Assembly: GCA_039566865.1 (NCBI GenBank)
Contig: CM076960.1
Coordinates: forward strand, 1,364,001-1,428,000
Source of the DNA: Aurelia coerulea
Taxonomy: Eukaryota > Cnidaria > Scyphozoa > Semaeostomeae > Ulmaridae
DNA: 64,000 nucleotides
Direction of reading: 5' to 3'
The translations under genes and the position numbers were made by a program. The notes beneath the pieces were generated by a model. The model searched no databases and was not told where the DNA came from. It saw only the letters and a program-made list of their open reading frames with translations. Below are positions 1 to 14,000 of this stretch, piece after piece. Each line of letters opens with the position of its first letter. The stretch's first letter is position 1.

Positions 1-447
1 AACCCCTACAAAGCTCTACCCAGTGAACGGTGTGACGACTGTGGGCTGGAAGCAGTCAAAGTGGTGAGGCCGAGGGGGAGAGAAGAGCGCATTACAGATA
101 ATACAAACTGATATATATGTGCAACCAAAATAATTCACCCAAAAAAATTCACCCAAAATAATTCAACCAAAATAATTTATGGTAACAAAACTTGACACAG
201 ACACATTTTGGTGTGAATATATCAACGTTTCCAATCATGGGTTTGACGAATAAAATGTGCTGAGCAAATGGAACATCTCATGCATTAAACTCCAGCAATT
301 TAAAAGGAATTTATTATATTTCTTTGAACTGAAAACATAACTTTTGATGCTAATTAAAGAAGCATCTGAATGACAGTGCCAATGATCTACTTCTCCAGAT
401 TTTTTTTAGTTTACCTCTTTATAGTTCATCAAGTTAATTTGTTTCAG
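1..447. other. Upstream region of CABIN1
   Basis: Contains three or four copies of an AAAATAATTCACCC-like word (126-178) and a possible start codon at 179. No TATA box or other promoter element can be assigned. Confidence 0.4.
179..181 (+). CDS. CABIN1: Proposed one-codon start exon of CABIN1
   Basis: The first recognisable exon opens LRIGALNHD directly after a clean TTTCAG acceptor, while vertebrate CABIN1 begins MIRIAALN, so only the initiator Met is missing. An ATG at 179-181 is followed at once by GTAACA, a possible donor, and would splice in phase 0 to give MLRIGALN across a 266-bp intron. Alternatives are an ATG in an exon left of the window, or unspliced use of the ATG at 370 or 382, which would add a hydrophobic leader unlike the family. 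Confidence 0.35.
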
Positions 448-3400
448 TTGAGAATTGGGGCATTAAATCATGACTCAGATGAAACTGGTGAGCCAGAACC
501 ATCATTTGAAATCATCCAAGAAGCCCAGGTTTGTGATTTATATACAATAAGATTCTTAAGTTTAAGTTAAAGGGAGTAATACTAGCAATTAAAAGAGCTC
601 TGTCACGCAGGTTATTGGTTTAGAGATTAAAGCTTGAAGAAAGGAAAGGAGCCAGAGCCGGGACTCCTTGGAATTTTCACATGATAAAATTTTATGATAA
701 TCTTCTTCCAATCCTTTACGGCAATCCTGCCATACAAGTTTTTAATCCCCTTTTACAATTTGCAGCCAGTTGCAGATGAGACAGGTTGCTCTTAAAGTGA
801 CAAGAGAAGCATCTCAAAGAGAGTTTAATAGACTGCATACGTATACAGTATTTATGATTCGAAGAGTGCTTTGGTTCTTCTTTTTACGAAATCTAAACAA
901 GAATTCTTTTCCAATAAGTTCAGGCTAACAAGGGCAGATTTTGTAATACAATAGCAACAGTTGTGTTTGATCGACACCTCAATTCAAAGCGATTAGCGGA
1001 TGCAGACAAAGGAAATTCTCTCAACCAGCAATTAAAAACAAACAAAGCCGTAAAAGTTTCCCCGAAACTAGTAGGGCAAACTCTCACCTTGTGCAAGCGA
1101 AAGATGGTTTTTAAGAGAAGTTATGTGCTTATAGCGAAAGAAGAAGGGTAAATCTAAAGCTCTGTCGCTTAGATTATGTTTATTTTATTTAGGAGCTGTT
1201 TTGTAATTGTTTCATTTTAAGCCCTAAAGACGCGAGAATTACAATGCCTTCTGCTCGACTCCTGAATCAAATAAACATAATCTAAGGGACAGAACTTAAG
1301 ATTTACCCTTCTTCTTTCGCTATAAGCACATAACTACTCTTAAAAGCCATCTTTTGCTAGTTTGCCCTACCAGTTTCGGGGAAACTATTGCGGCTTTGTT
1401 TGTTTTGAATTACTGGTTGAGAGAATTTCCTTTGTTTGCATCCGCTAATCGCTTTGAATTGAGGTGTCGATCAAACGCAACTGTTGCTATTGTATTACAA
1501 AATCTGCCCTTGTTGTTCAGGCTATGAATAATGCGATCAAGTGTCTCAACTTTGTAAATTCCAGGAAATTGTTTGTACAATGCAGAAACTACCCTTCAGA
1601 ATATATTTGCAAGAATCCTTCTTATTGAAGAGCAGGAACTTTGCAGTTTCACCTTGACTGGATCTTTTTATTTCATAAATATTTTTCATTGATTGACACT
1701 GAAACTTTCTTTTAAGCAATCTGAAGCTCTTGGAAGTTACCATAAAGCATTGGCACTACAAAAGGCAGGGGACTTGAGAGAAGCTGAGAAGTTATATTCA
1801 AATGTGTTGGAAACAGATCTTTTAACTCAGGTATTGTGTAGTGCTTAGAAGTACAAGGGGATCTTTTGCAGAAGGGTGCATCATGTATTCTGAAACTGTT
1901 TCAAGACCTGTTTTAAATTGTTTGAATGATCACTGTTGACTTTTTGTAACTGTATTTCATATAAACAGGAAGCCAATATTTAATACCTATTTGGTAAGCA
2001 GTAATGCAAACTTTCATTGCAAGAAAATTAGAGATATTTTATTGATATTTTTTATATATTTTCACAGGTGCCATGTCCTTCTGAATTGAAAACAGAGGAG
2101 ATTCTTGAAAACTCAGGTCTTCTCTTGAAGTATACAGTTTACAAAAATCTTGGCGATATTTCATATGGAGAAGAGGATTATGAGAAAGCATTGGACAACT
2201 ATTTAGAGGTTTTGTTTCATCATTGTTTTCCATTCATAGAATTCAAATCAAAGTGACAGAAGGTCACTTAACATGATTTTGAAAATCAGTGTACATCTTA
2301 TAATCAACTTGATACTAAATGTGTTAATAGAATTTATATACTATAGAGGAGGCAGGCGCAAAGAAGCAACACATTTCTGGTACACTGAGGCCTTTTGAAA
2401 TAATTGACTGTTTGGACTATTTTAAGGGTTTCACATCACAACGCACTTTGATTGAAATGCTTGATAGTGGAAAGTCAGCTATATTGATAGACTTCTGTAT
2501 GCCATTTGACTCCATTAAATGTGGTATCCTGTAAGCACAATACATTCTTATGGTTTTGGCTGCAAGACTCTGTCTCCTTTTCATAGCATGTAATATGCTC
2601 AACATGGTAGTTCTACAAGGATCTGGTTGTGGATCTAAGTTCTTTAATCTTTATAAATTAGATGTGTTGCTCTCCATTCAGAAGATTGTTAAGTAGCTAC
2701 AAACTGTGAAGATGATACAACAATTTATGCATGTGATGAGAATCTTCAATGTGTAATCAGAAAGCTTTGTAAACATTGGTTACCGTCTTTTAGGCTGCTC
2801 TTATTGATGAGTCAGATGTTTCATTATGGTGGAGGATAGGAGACATCGCATTGAAAGTCACAAATCTCAAACTTGCACGATATTCATTTGAAAAAGTAAG
2901 CACTCATTTTGACAGTTGTAATAGCCATGTACGAAAATACAAGGCCATGTAATAGCCATGTACAAGCCTTGTAGTTATGGCCTTGTAACCTTGTTATAGC
3001 CTGGAATAGCCTTGCTGTAACCTTGTAAATGGCTTGAAAATGCTAATTAGCCTTGTAGAAGTCTTGTGGAAACCTTGTGTTAGACTGGTTGCAGCTTGGA
3101 ATCTTACTGAAAGCCTTGTAATTTTCTTCCAAGGTTAGTACAAGATCATAACAAGGTCATAATCCCCTCCACTCGTCTACAAGGCTAAAACTTGGCCTGT
3201 ACAAGGCCAAGTTTAGCCTTGTATTTTTGTACAGGAGAGATCTTCCAAGGAATGTTCCATATATTTTTACATTTGAGGGACATGTGTCTGTTATATTTTC
3301 GTCTCTGAAGGATTTTTATACTTGCCCATGTTTTAAGCTTGAACTGAGAAAAAGTTAGATCTCTCCTCGATTAGTTTACCTATTGAGAGAGCTCCTCCTA

Positions 3401-5097
3401 TCTCTTTATTCTATTACTATATATTGTAGTAATTTTCCGTATCAATGTCTTAATTGTCTGTAATATTGTCTCATTTTCTGGTAGTTTAGGTATTTGTTGG
3501 TATGGTAAATTATCAATTGTATGTAGTGGAATTTAAGATATCTGGAACTGAAAGCTGAGCTGAGATCAACATTTCTTGTTCCTTAGAACATTAACAGAAA
3601 CAGCTTCAAAGCAAAATTGCTTATTGTTAATAAATTATAATGAAATAAATTTTGATGGATGAAGTAGTTTTTTCTTTAAAAAAGCATACATTGTAAGTTA
3701 ATATTAGTGGATAAATTATGAGTATACAATTTTGCATATGTTGATACTTTTATGACATTTTGGATATGAGTTTGAATAACTGTGTGTTGCTGGCTTAGGT
3801 ATTCAACTTAATTTTTCCTTGTAGGGTCTGATTTATAATCCAAACCACTGGCCTTGCTTGGACAACTTGGTGACTGTCTTGTTTGCAATTGGTGATTATG
3901 CAGGTATGGCACAATTTGGAATATTTTAGATGCTTTTTCTATATGATCCTCTTTATGTGCAATACGTTTTAGTACATGTACAAAAATACAAGGCTAAACT
4001 TGGCATTGTATTGGGGATTATGACCTTGTCTTAACCTTTGAAGAAAATTATGAGGCTATCAGTAAGATTCCATGTTACAACCAGTCTAACACAAGGCTCA
4101 TTAGCATTTTTTCAGCCATTTACAAGGCTACAGCAAGGCTTTTCTAGGCTAGTATAAGGTTACAAGGCATAATTTTAAGGCTTGTACCTGGACGATACCT
4201 TGTAGTCTATTACCTTGCCTTGTATTTTCGTACAGTTCTGTTCTGTGCCTACTTAAAGTATATTTACGTTACTTTGATAAGTTGTGCAATTGTTTCGCAG
4301 CTTGTCTGGAAGTTATCATAAAGGGTCTGAAGAAGGATAACATGTTCATAAAAGGTGATTAACTTTTATTTATTTTTTTGTGCATTTAGATTGTGCTGTG
4401 GAGATGTAGAAAATCCATTGCCAAATTCGTGAAGTATGCATTACCCAAATTTAGATAAATGTTCTTTGAAATGTGTTCCTCGATGTTTTAAAGAAGATAT
4501 TAATATTTTGCAGATAGATGATAGAATCATGTTTTTTCTCGTATCAGCTTTTAACTGGCAATTTTAAGTTTCGATCTATACCTTTTATAAAAGACATAAA
4601 TTTATTTAAAAATTCGACATCGTACGAAGACTAAGATTTTGACGACGTTTCGAGCATAACTCTTCATCCGGTTTAAAGATAAAAGAGAAGCGAGAAATTT
4701 CATTTCATTCACTTTATTATCACGGTGTATTCCACGTCACATTCTATGCCTAATTTTGTTGGCGTTCTCCTAATCGCAGATCTATCTCTCGAAATTACCC
4801 TTCGAATCTATCGCTCTTTGCTTGCTTCTCTTTCTATCTATAAACCTGATGAAGAGTTATGCTCGAAACGTCATTAATATCTTAGTCTTCGTACAAAGTT
4901 GAAATTTTAGATGAATTCGTGCATTTTATTTGTACAATCGACGTACAACACGCACACAAATTTTGTTTTTTATTGGCTCTATATCTTTTATATATGGGAT
5001 TAATTAATATTGTTAATTTTTTATCTTTAGGTTTGGTGATACGAGATCAAATATTTAAGGAAGAAGCTCATTTTAGAAAAGATTATCAAGAATTTCA
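448..5097 (+). CDS. CABIN1: CABIN1 segment 1: N-terminal TPR repeats (residues 2-213)
   Basis: Exons: 448-528, 1717-1830, 2068-2208, 2794-2895, 3825-3903, 4301-4354, 5031-5097. The translation holds at least three TPR-like helical hairpins. The first is in the exon at 1717 ([20 protein letters not shown]). The second is in the exon at 2068 ([20 protein letters not shown]). The third runs from 2794 through 4354 ([20 protein letters not shown], then [14 protein letters not shown]). This region aligns residue for residue with vertebrate CABIN1 and with Hir3, where the TPR array scaffolds the HIRA complex. Introns in this segment hold hairpin elements A1, J1, J2 and K. Confidence 0.95.
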
Positions 5098-8000
5098 GTA
5101 AGTTGAATCACATTGAAAAATACCTATTTAACATGGCCTAGTCTTTATTCATTAAATAATTTATCCTTGGATTGATTACAAGATATTAAGTGACCAAAAT
5201 GCTCTTTTGTTAACAGCATATTATTTGAAAATGAATGCAGAGAAGATTACATCGAAGATGACTATAGCGTGAGTTTTAAACAAGTTCCTTTCATTTTTAT
5301 GTCATTCTTCTTAGTTTTTGTTGTTCAAGCCAGCAAGCAATTTCAAGGAAGTATTTCATATGTTTTCCTGTTACATCTTTGCATTTCTTTCTCACATTTC
5401 CATGGCCATGGATGCTGTTGGAATCTTTGATTTATAGTAACATAATCATGATAGCAAATAGAGTTTTTCATACTCCTTAAACATCTTGCATAAGCACTTA
5501 TTTCAGTTGCTTTAATTATGACTAAATCTTGTTTTTGTAGAAATATATAGAAGAGGCACTGGTTCTACGAGAGAAAAGATGTCTATTAGCTCGAAAAGAA
5601 GATCTACAAAGTATTAAACTTACGAAACCACTCGCTTACTACACGTTAGTATTTCCTTTTTTAATTTTATGAATTTATCTTTGGTCTTTGCGTTAGTTGC
5701 CTTAGGCATATCTAACACATTTAAATTCCACCAGACTATCTTATTGCCTGGGTGATTTGTGTAGAAATAGGCCCGCTCCGTTAGTTTTAAAGCTTTCTTT
5801 ATTCTTTTCTTTGCAGTTGGGCATGTCTCGGTGACTGTCTTATTCACCAATACGATGAACATACTAATCCTGAAAACCCACAAGTAAGTATGTTTTCATG
5901 AGACAGAGGGAAAATAACTGGCTGCTTTTTTTCTTGCTTCCCCAAACTCTTGACCTTGTTATGAGCCTTTACATATAAAAAAGCAGTGCTGAATGCTTGT
6001 AAAAACTTTAAAGCGGTTTGTCTAGAGATTCCTTCCCTTCAGTTATCTCCTGTTTCTTTATTGATGAAGAAACCAAGACAGACATGACTGTGAAATTTTG
6101 TCTCCGTTGTGCGCAGATCAAGATTTCAGCCTCATGCCTCAAAAATGCAAAATCTCATACAACAAAAGACTTTCCCCTTTCGCGCCTCTTATCTTGAAAA
6201 GGTGGATTGTTTTATTTGGTGCATATAATTTACGAAAAGAGATCAAAATGTTTCCCAAATCGTTCCCCAAAATCAAAGATATATCCCAACTTATCATGTG
6301 CTGAAATTGAAGTAAGAATAAATCAATTCTCCATTTGGAAAGTTTCTTCTTTTTTTGGTTGTATCGTACACATGCCAATCTTTGATATTTTTCAGTCATT
6401 ATGCAGACCACTGGATATTGCAAAATACGAGAAAACAACAGAACAGCAAAGTAAGTTCCCAACAGAGTTTTGTTTAAATCTAATCTGGAATCATTCTCTG
6501 CAATAAGTTTTAGAAACACTAAAGAGTTTCTGCATCAACCCATTTATGACCATTCTACGATGTTTTGTGTATTAAAAATATATTTAGCGTCACTGTTTGC
6601 CGAAGGAACCAGATTTATTGAATTTGAGTAACCATTTCGTAATTGTTGCAAACATATTTGATAATAGATTTCTTCCGTTCAGGTTCATTGGCTATTCCTT
6701 CACCAGAGGCAAGTTGGAGAGGTGCTAAGCAGTTTGGGAAAGGTAATTTACCTATTCCTTCTTACGTCCTTGAATGACAGTTACATCATATTTAGCTGAT
6801 CTTTAACGTTCTTCTATCAACTGCTTTTATTTAGCTTGAATGTATGTATGTATGTATGTTAATATTTGCCACGTAAAATAAAAAATGTACAAGAAATAAA
6901 TAGAATTTACAAGTTTTAAAAAGCTAAAGAATAGATAAAATACGATGACAATGCTCATTAAATAAATGCGTTAAAAACACCCCTAATTGTAGTGGCAGGG
7001 ATAGCATTAAAAGGTCATATTGACCTTATTTCCATAATGGTCTCCTTAGAGGTGGTTGCAAAAGAAAAATAATAATAAACAACAGATGTTAAAGTGATTT
7101 TGGATGAAGCATAATTTAGTAGGGCCGAGTCATATATATGAGAGAGGAGGCGTATTTTAATAGAGCACATATACGTTGTTTTCTTCTCTCTAAATTGCCT
7201 ACTATACTTGTAATTTCGAAACCTTAAAATGTAAAAAGATGTATTGATCAATTGATCAATCTATATTTTCAGATGAAGAGAGGAAAGCTCTGAAGAGAAA
7301 GAAAGTACAATCGACTTTGTTTGAGAAAGATATTGAACCTGTTGTAAAGAGGAGATCCGCTAGAGTATGTTATTTTTTTGATAACACCTTTTATTGCTTC
7401 TTGTGCTGTTAAAGGGAATCGACATATTTAAAAGCTGGCCCGGGCCAAGTTGAAAATGTAATCAATTGTACTTGAGAACTTTGACGTCTGCTGTGTCATT
7501 GTGGGACGGAAGAAACAATGGGTTTGTGGGCGTTTCTTCAGACTATTTATAGCAGCTTGTCGATAAAGCTATGTCTATTCCCTTTAATTTTCAATCTCCT
7601 TGCTGACATTTCTATGACTGATTTGATATCTTGGATAAAGGGAAAATGATTCAGAATATGATGCGATTCTGTGTGATGAATTTCACCTTGCACCGAATAG
7701 AGGAGATATTCTTTGTTTTGATTAAGTCAATTTTGCATTGATATGAGCATGAGATTTTTTACCGTGTTTTTCATTTCCAGGTTAAGTCATCAAAGAAAGA
7801 GGAAGACGTAAACTGGGCAGATACTCTCCAAAATTTCCTTCCTGAATTTCTGAGGTAGGTTGTGTGCGATGTTTTTTCGGATACACTTATTTGCGTTGTT
7901 CTTTGTAACGGGTGGGCCACTTTGTGTCTGGTGATTTTATTCCAGTGGATTTAGCGACCTTTTGTTTTAAAACCTATTTCTCTGCATCTGCAGCTGATAA

Positions 8001-11000
8001 TGAACTGATTTTTATTGAACAGTTGAGTTTTGTGATGTACTTAGCGCCACATATATTTCATAAAAAGTATTGCATTCAAAAAGCTCATCAGGACCTTTTT
8101 ATCATGGGTGCTCCTTTTTTGCCCCACCCATTATGTTGCAATAACTGTGAGTGTCCCTTATAGAATTCTTGCCATTTTGCAACTCATGTATTTCTAATTT
8201 ATCAGAGCCGATTCTGCCACTGAAAATGAGGATTCCCAAGACAGTACAGCAGAGGAAATGGATTCAACTCCAATAAGATCAACAACAGATCTAACCAAAA
8301 GAAATATTGAAGGTTTGTAGAAGCGATTATAAAGTGATGAAAATCATCAATTTGATTGCTTAGCTGAAACTGATTGTGATATTGTCCTGGTTTGATGGAT
8401 TAAACTTTTGATAAGGCAGAAGATAAAATGATAACAAATAGTCAAAACTGATACTGAGAAATAGAAATAATATAAACAAAAGATAACAAGGGAGGGTAAT
8501 ACCAACCCTACCCCCAAGGGCCCACAGCAAGTTGTTACTAGTGTTGTAGAGTTGTTACTAGAGTTGTAGAGTTGTTGTAGAGTCTTGATCTTGGTCGGTC
8601 AGTTTGAGTTGGAAAGTATATGTTGAAATAAGAAACGGATAGTAGGTTCTTGTCGTGTTTTGTGTGTGTTTGTTTTGTTAGTGAACAGCAGATCTGTTTG
8701 TAACAGGTTTTTCATTCTATTACACTGCTTCTTGACCCAATTCTCGGATCTGGATACTGTAAAACCCGTATGTTGGAACAGCATAGGCTCTATGTCTTTT
8801 GAAAGGCTGGTGTAAAATTGTAGCCTGTAGGCTCTTGAAGTTGTGGTTCTAGTTCATGAGTTTTTACTGTACTCTTAAGAGAGCTAAGATCCAAGCAGAG
8901 CCGATAGTTTCTCCACATATTTCCCCAGTAAATGATAAATAATAAATGAATTATCAATATTTCGCAGGTACATTTAAACCATGTGCTCCGCCGGTTCACG
9001 GCAAGTACACCATATCACAATGTTCTTATACTATTGGGGATTTGTCATGTGTTGTTTTATGATCAAATTTCTCTTTCAGAAGCAAAGGTTGTGTCTGATT
9101 TCATCAACAAGAATGTCAGAAACAGGTAATTTTTTCTAACTTGTGAAGAAACTAACTGGAAAACTACTACATTTATTTGTGAATCTTGAAGGACATAAAA
9201 GTCGATATTGAATATCGTAGGAGTTGATACGATCGGAAGATTTTCATAATCTTTCCTTGATGATACATTTCACATTTGCGCTATTTAATTTTCCTATTTA
9301 ATGTTCCTGTTTAGATTAAATGATTAAAGGGGTTGAAAGAAATCGACACAGGTAAATTGGTCTTGTGCCCAATCTCTTTTGAGAGTGCATTGAAATGATC
9401 GAAATTGGCATGTGCCAACCTCAGCTCAGAAGACAAAGTTTGCCTGGGTATTTCTTTGTTCTTTTCAAAGACGGAAGTATTAACCAGTGCCTATTGCCTT
9501 TAATTGCAAATTGTTGACACTCTGATTGCCTACTGAGATCAAAAGAAATAGTCTGTGTTGAGTTGGTCAATCTATATGTGATATCTTGTTCATCAACAGT
9601 GGCTGCATTGATTTGATGAGCAATTTCACAGAAGCAGTTGCAAATCAGTCATCCACTCAAGATAAATGGTATGATATGTAAAATATTCCATTTGCCTTTT
9701 GATTCATCTTAGTCAGATAGCAGTATTTCTTATTCATGATAGAAAACTATGCAGGTGCATGAACTGCTTTGCAATCGTATCTTTTACTTGATTTGTATAC
9801 CGGGTGCGCCAAAATAAACTATGAACGTTTGGCAGGCCACAATAAATCGTACATTTGATCGATGTTTTTTGATCGTTTTCAGTGTTTTCGAAAACTAAAA
9901 TTTTAAGAAACTCGCTTCTAGCTCTAAAACTGAAAACGAAAAAATTTGCAAAAAATCCCAGTATCTAATTCAGGCTTTCCGCTAAAGATTAAGTCATAAA
10001 TCTTCAAAATCGGTCCAGTGTTCGATTTATCGTGGCCTGCCAAAAGTGCATAGTTTATTTTGGCACACCCGGTAGAATGTCTGTGAAACTCGCATGAAAT
10101 TCAAGTGTAGAATTATGGAATGTTTGACGCTGCATCTTTCCACTGTGTTTTAATTCCAATTTTTTTTAACCACATTGTCTAATAGCCATTCAGGGCAGAC
10201 AGTTTCGACAGTTTCGTAATTTTTTGCGGAGGTTATTTAGCGATGATTTATTCCAAACATTGAATCCTTTCAAAATCCTAATTTGTTCAACTTTGTATTA
10301 TGGATCTTTAAGATGGTGTGGAAATGAATGTTATTTGAAGAATATTTTTCTGTTAATCTATCAAAATCCATCCATTGTTTTGTCTATTATTGCTAATCGA
10401 TTTCTACCAAGAAATTATTTTTTCTATTGTAGGTACCATGGTCTTCCACAGATCTATTCTCAGGTGTACAAAAGAGTTCGGAAGCACATTCAGTTCCCAT
10501 TTATACCACCGTAAGTTCTGTTTTAAACAATTTTTAGTCAGGTGGGAAGGAATAGTTTTAATGAAATTCTCTGAAGTTGAAGTGAAGTTTTTTTTAAGTT
10601 GCTGTGAACGTAAAATGCTTTTCAGTTTGTGAATTACCTGCAAGTTTTGTGATGTGGCACAAATCTTTCCCTTGGGTTTTCATATGAATCCAGCCCTATC
10701 ATATTCTTGTTCATTAAAGGTTTATTCATACTTTTTTCCAGGTCTGCAGGAGGTGAGCAGAGACTTTGCCGTTTTGCTAAGGTAATTAACATTTTCACAA
10801 GTCTCTGCATCGATGTTGCTTCAACGAACAAGGACAGATTTTGTAAGACGATAGCGTGGCTTGCTTTTGTTGATACCTGAATTCAAAGCGATTAGCGATC
10901 GCAGACAAAGGACATTCTCTCAACCATAAATTCAAAACAAACAAAGCCGCAAACGTTTATCTGAAAACCAGGTAGCTAGTGCGCTCGTTGTGCATTCCAG

Positions 11001-14000
11001 AAATTGTGTTTAAGGGCAAACATGAGCATAGATCGAAAGAAGAAGGATATATCTACACATCTACCTCGGGCACTTTATTTATTTGGTTCAGAAGCTGAGC
11101 AGTAAGTGTTTTAATTACACCCAAAACAATAAGAGAATTGAATCGCCTCCCAATCGGTTTTTGGACGAAATAAATAAAATGCCCGCGGTAGATGTGAAGA
11201 TATATCCTTCCTCTTTCGATAAATACTCATTTTTACTCTTAAAAGCAATTTCTGGAATGCACAACGAGCGAGCTAGCTACCTGGGTTTCACAGAATCGTT
11301 TGCGGCTTTGCTTGTTTTGAATTACTGGTTGAGAGAATTTCCTTTGTCTGCGATCGCTAATTCGCTTTGAATTGTGATTTCAATCAAAAGCAACTCATGC
11401 TATTGTCTTAAAAAAATCTGTCCTTGATACTTCAACGTTGAACGTTGTTTATCTTCTGGCAAAACCTGCAGTAACCTCATGTTGTGTGAGTAAAATGAGA
11501 CTATCCTCATTATCCCTAAGGCCACTGCTCCCTGGATGTCAAGGCAATAATGTTTTATTGTAGGCCTGTTTTTAAGGTTACTTGAAGGGGATCTCTCAAC
11601 AAAATCCCTCATAATTCCAGAACGGAATGGCCGATTTCAATCAGCTACATTTTAAGATTGAATTGAACATGTCCACTACAGTAAAAACCCGCATATAAGA
11701 ACCTTACATTTTGAGATCACCCTGTTTAGGTTCTTATGCATATGATACTATTCTTGAAAACAGGATGCAAGGTTCTTAAATAGGTTCTTATCAAAGAATT
11801 AATTATAGATCTTCGAGAATTTTGGCCAAATGTTAGAAAACAAGATTTGCACGTACTCACTATCATGACACAATTTTGTAAAGAAAAACCTTATCTTTCC
11901 TTGCCTTAGCTGTATCAAATCCATTCATACAAGGAATTTTTACATGTGCTTTGTATCTACTTAAGTATTTGGCTAAATTTCTTAAAACACTTTATCATAT
12001 TACCAACCAGTAGTTTACATTTACCTTTTTTCCAGGTAAGAACCTTCCTTGAATTTCAGGATAAATAGGTTCTTCTGTAATGGGGTGAAATTAGAACATT
12101 TTAGGCCTTAGGTTCTTATAAGTGGGTGGTTCTTATATGCGGGTTTTTACTGTATGAAATAATGTATTTGCCAATGTTATCGTCGTGGTATTCAGGGAGC
12201 AGTGGCCTTTCATACGTGGATTATTTTTTTCGTAACTCATCCAGTATAGCAATTGCGGTACCAAAATGTAAACTACTGTCAAACGCTCTTCGTTTCATAC
12301 TGAACGTGGTATGGAAACGTTTAGTAACGATGGAAAGTTGTGACAAAAATTTTACAACAATTTAGAAGCTGTGAAATGTTTTTGTTTTTGATGTAAACAA
12401 AGTCCATGAAGCTTTCATTAATTTATTCTCATAGATGCTACTCTTTGCATTGGAAATACAACTCGATGAATGGTTAGCCGTCAAGTCCAAAGTTCCAGTC
12501 AACTTCTCTCCAGGAAAACCGAGTTCAAAGTAAGACCTTGCCTTTTTCTGTGGAGCTTGTCTCTTCATTTTCTATACTGTAAGAGCTTTTAATGGACTTC
12601 TTAGCTATTCTACGAATCAGCCTGGATTGAGCGGTACTTTTATACATGTTTATAGTCTGTCTGTGATGAAGTCTGTGATAAAATTCTTCTAAATTTAGCA
12701 TTTCAGTGTTATCAGTACTGTCAGTTGCATCTTGAGCATGTATACCAATGTTTTGTACAGGTTTTCAGTTCTCGAAAATAATTTCAGGCTATGTTGTCGT
12801 ATAGAAGCTTCTGCCGTGGTTGTCTTATTTCAATACTTGAAATGTTTCTCTTGAATTTCAAATTCGATATCTGCTCGAAAATTGTTTTTTCTTTTGTGTT
12901 ATTAATCTACTTTTGAATTCTTTAATTAATTTATTTTTAGAGGCAAGAAGACAGATGCAAAATCTTTGGATGAGAAACCAAAAGGTGCTGACGAATTCTT
13001 GAGTGATGTTCACTTCCTCATGTACATTACATCATTTGAAAATGTCTTCCAAGAATTCTGGATCGAATTCATAACTCGATGTAAGTAATCTACCAGGTTT
13101 CTGGTATTTTTACAGTCTTTCAACTCGTGTGTACTGGTGCAAGAAAAAATTTGTCTCCCTGTGAAGCTGCATCATTGTTTCACAATTTCCTGCAAGTGTC
13201 GCTGTTGTGGATGGGGAAGTAGTTGGCTAGTTGACTTCTTTTCTCTCTCATTTCACTCCAGTTTTCCTTCACGGACATTTCTTCCATCTCTTCCGTTGTC
13301 CGTTGCAAATTCATTTCTCTGTTCTTCCTGTCCTTCCCTGTCTTCTCTTTCTCCTCATTCTCTCGTTTTCCTGGTGATCCAGAAGTTTCTTTCCTTCTGA
13401 AATCTGAGCCTTCCTGATAGATTTCTTCGCGATTTCGTGCATGTGTTCCAGCACTGATTTGTGCCACTAATCTCATGTGATATATCAGGATTTTATATTT
13501 ACAATAGTGAAAATTTCCTTAAGTTCGTCTTCAAGTTCTTCACGTGAAAGATTTCCAAACAGTTTAAGTTTGTGAATGAAACGAGGCTATATTTTCAATG
13601 TTTTTATTTCTCCCTCAGTTTATTGGCTTGAAGCAAGATTTTTCATGCTGATTCATGATACGAAGCAATCCATTCGTGCATTTGACAAGGTAAGCCAGCC
13701 TTCTTATCTGTATAATAAACGTGGTTGGGCAGATTATTCCTTGTACCGGGTGAGTCTGAAAAAAGAATCCCTACTTGGAAGGCCACTGCTCCATGAATAT
13801 CAAAGCAATAATATTGAAAACTGTCTTGTTTTGTTGCCAATATGTTCAATTAGGTTCAGTAATTTACCCGGCCTTAATCGGCCATTCTTTCCCGTGGATA
13901 TGGGTGATTTTCTGCAGAAAGCCCCTTCCAAAAACTTGCAAAAACGAACGAAAACAATGAGCAAATTTTCCTTCCTAGTTTTGATGACACTCACATCATT

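Noticed and set aside
1..111. Open frame from the left edge ending in TGA
   Set aside because: 37 codons with no recognised motif; too short to call the end of a neighbouring gene.
370..570. ATG-started open frame running into the first CABIN1 exon
   Set aside because: The upstream part is intron: a TTTCAG acceptor sits at 442-447 and the added hydrophobic leader does not match the family.
6139..6519. 126-codon minus-strand open frame
   Set aside because: Lies across an intron and a CABIN1 exon in antisense; no recognisable protein.
13137..13480. Ser/Leu-rich and Glu/Lys-rich open frames on opposite strands
   Set aside because: Caused by a pyrimidine-rich intron tract; no domain seen.
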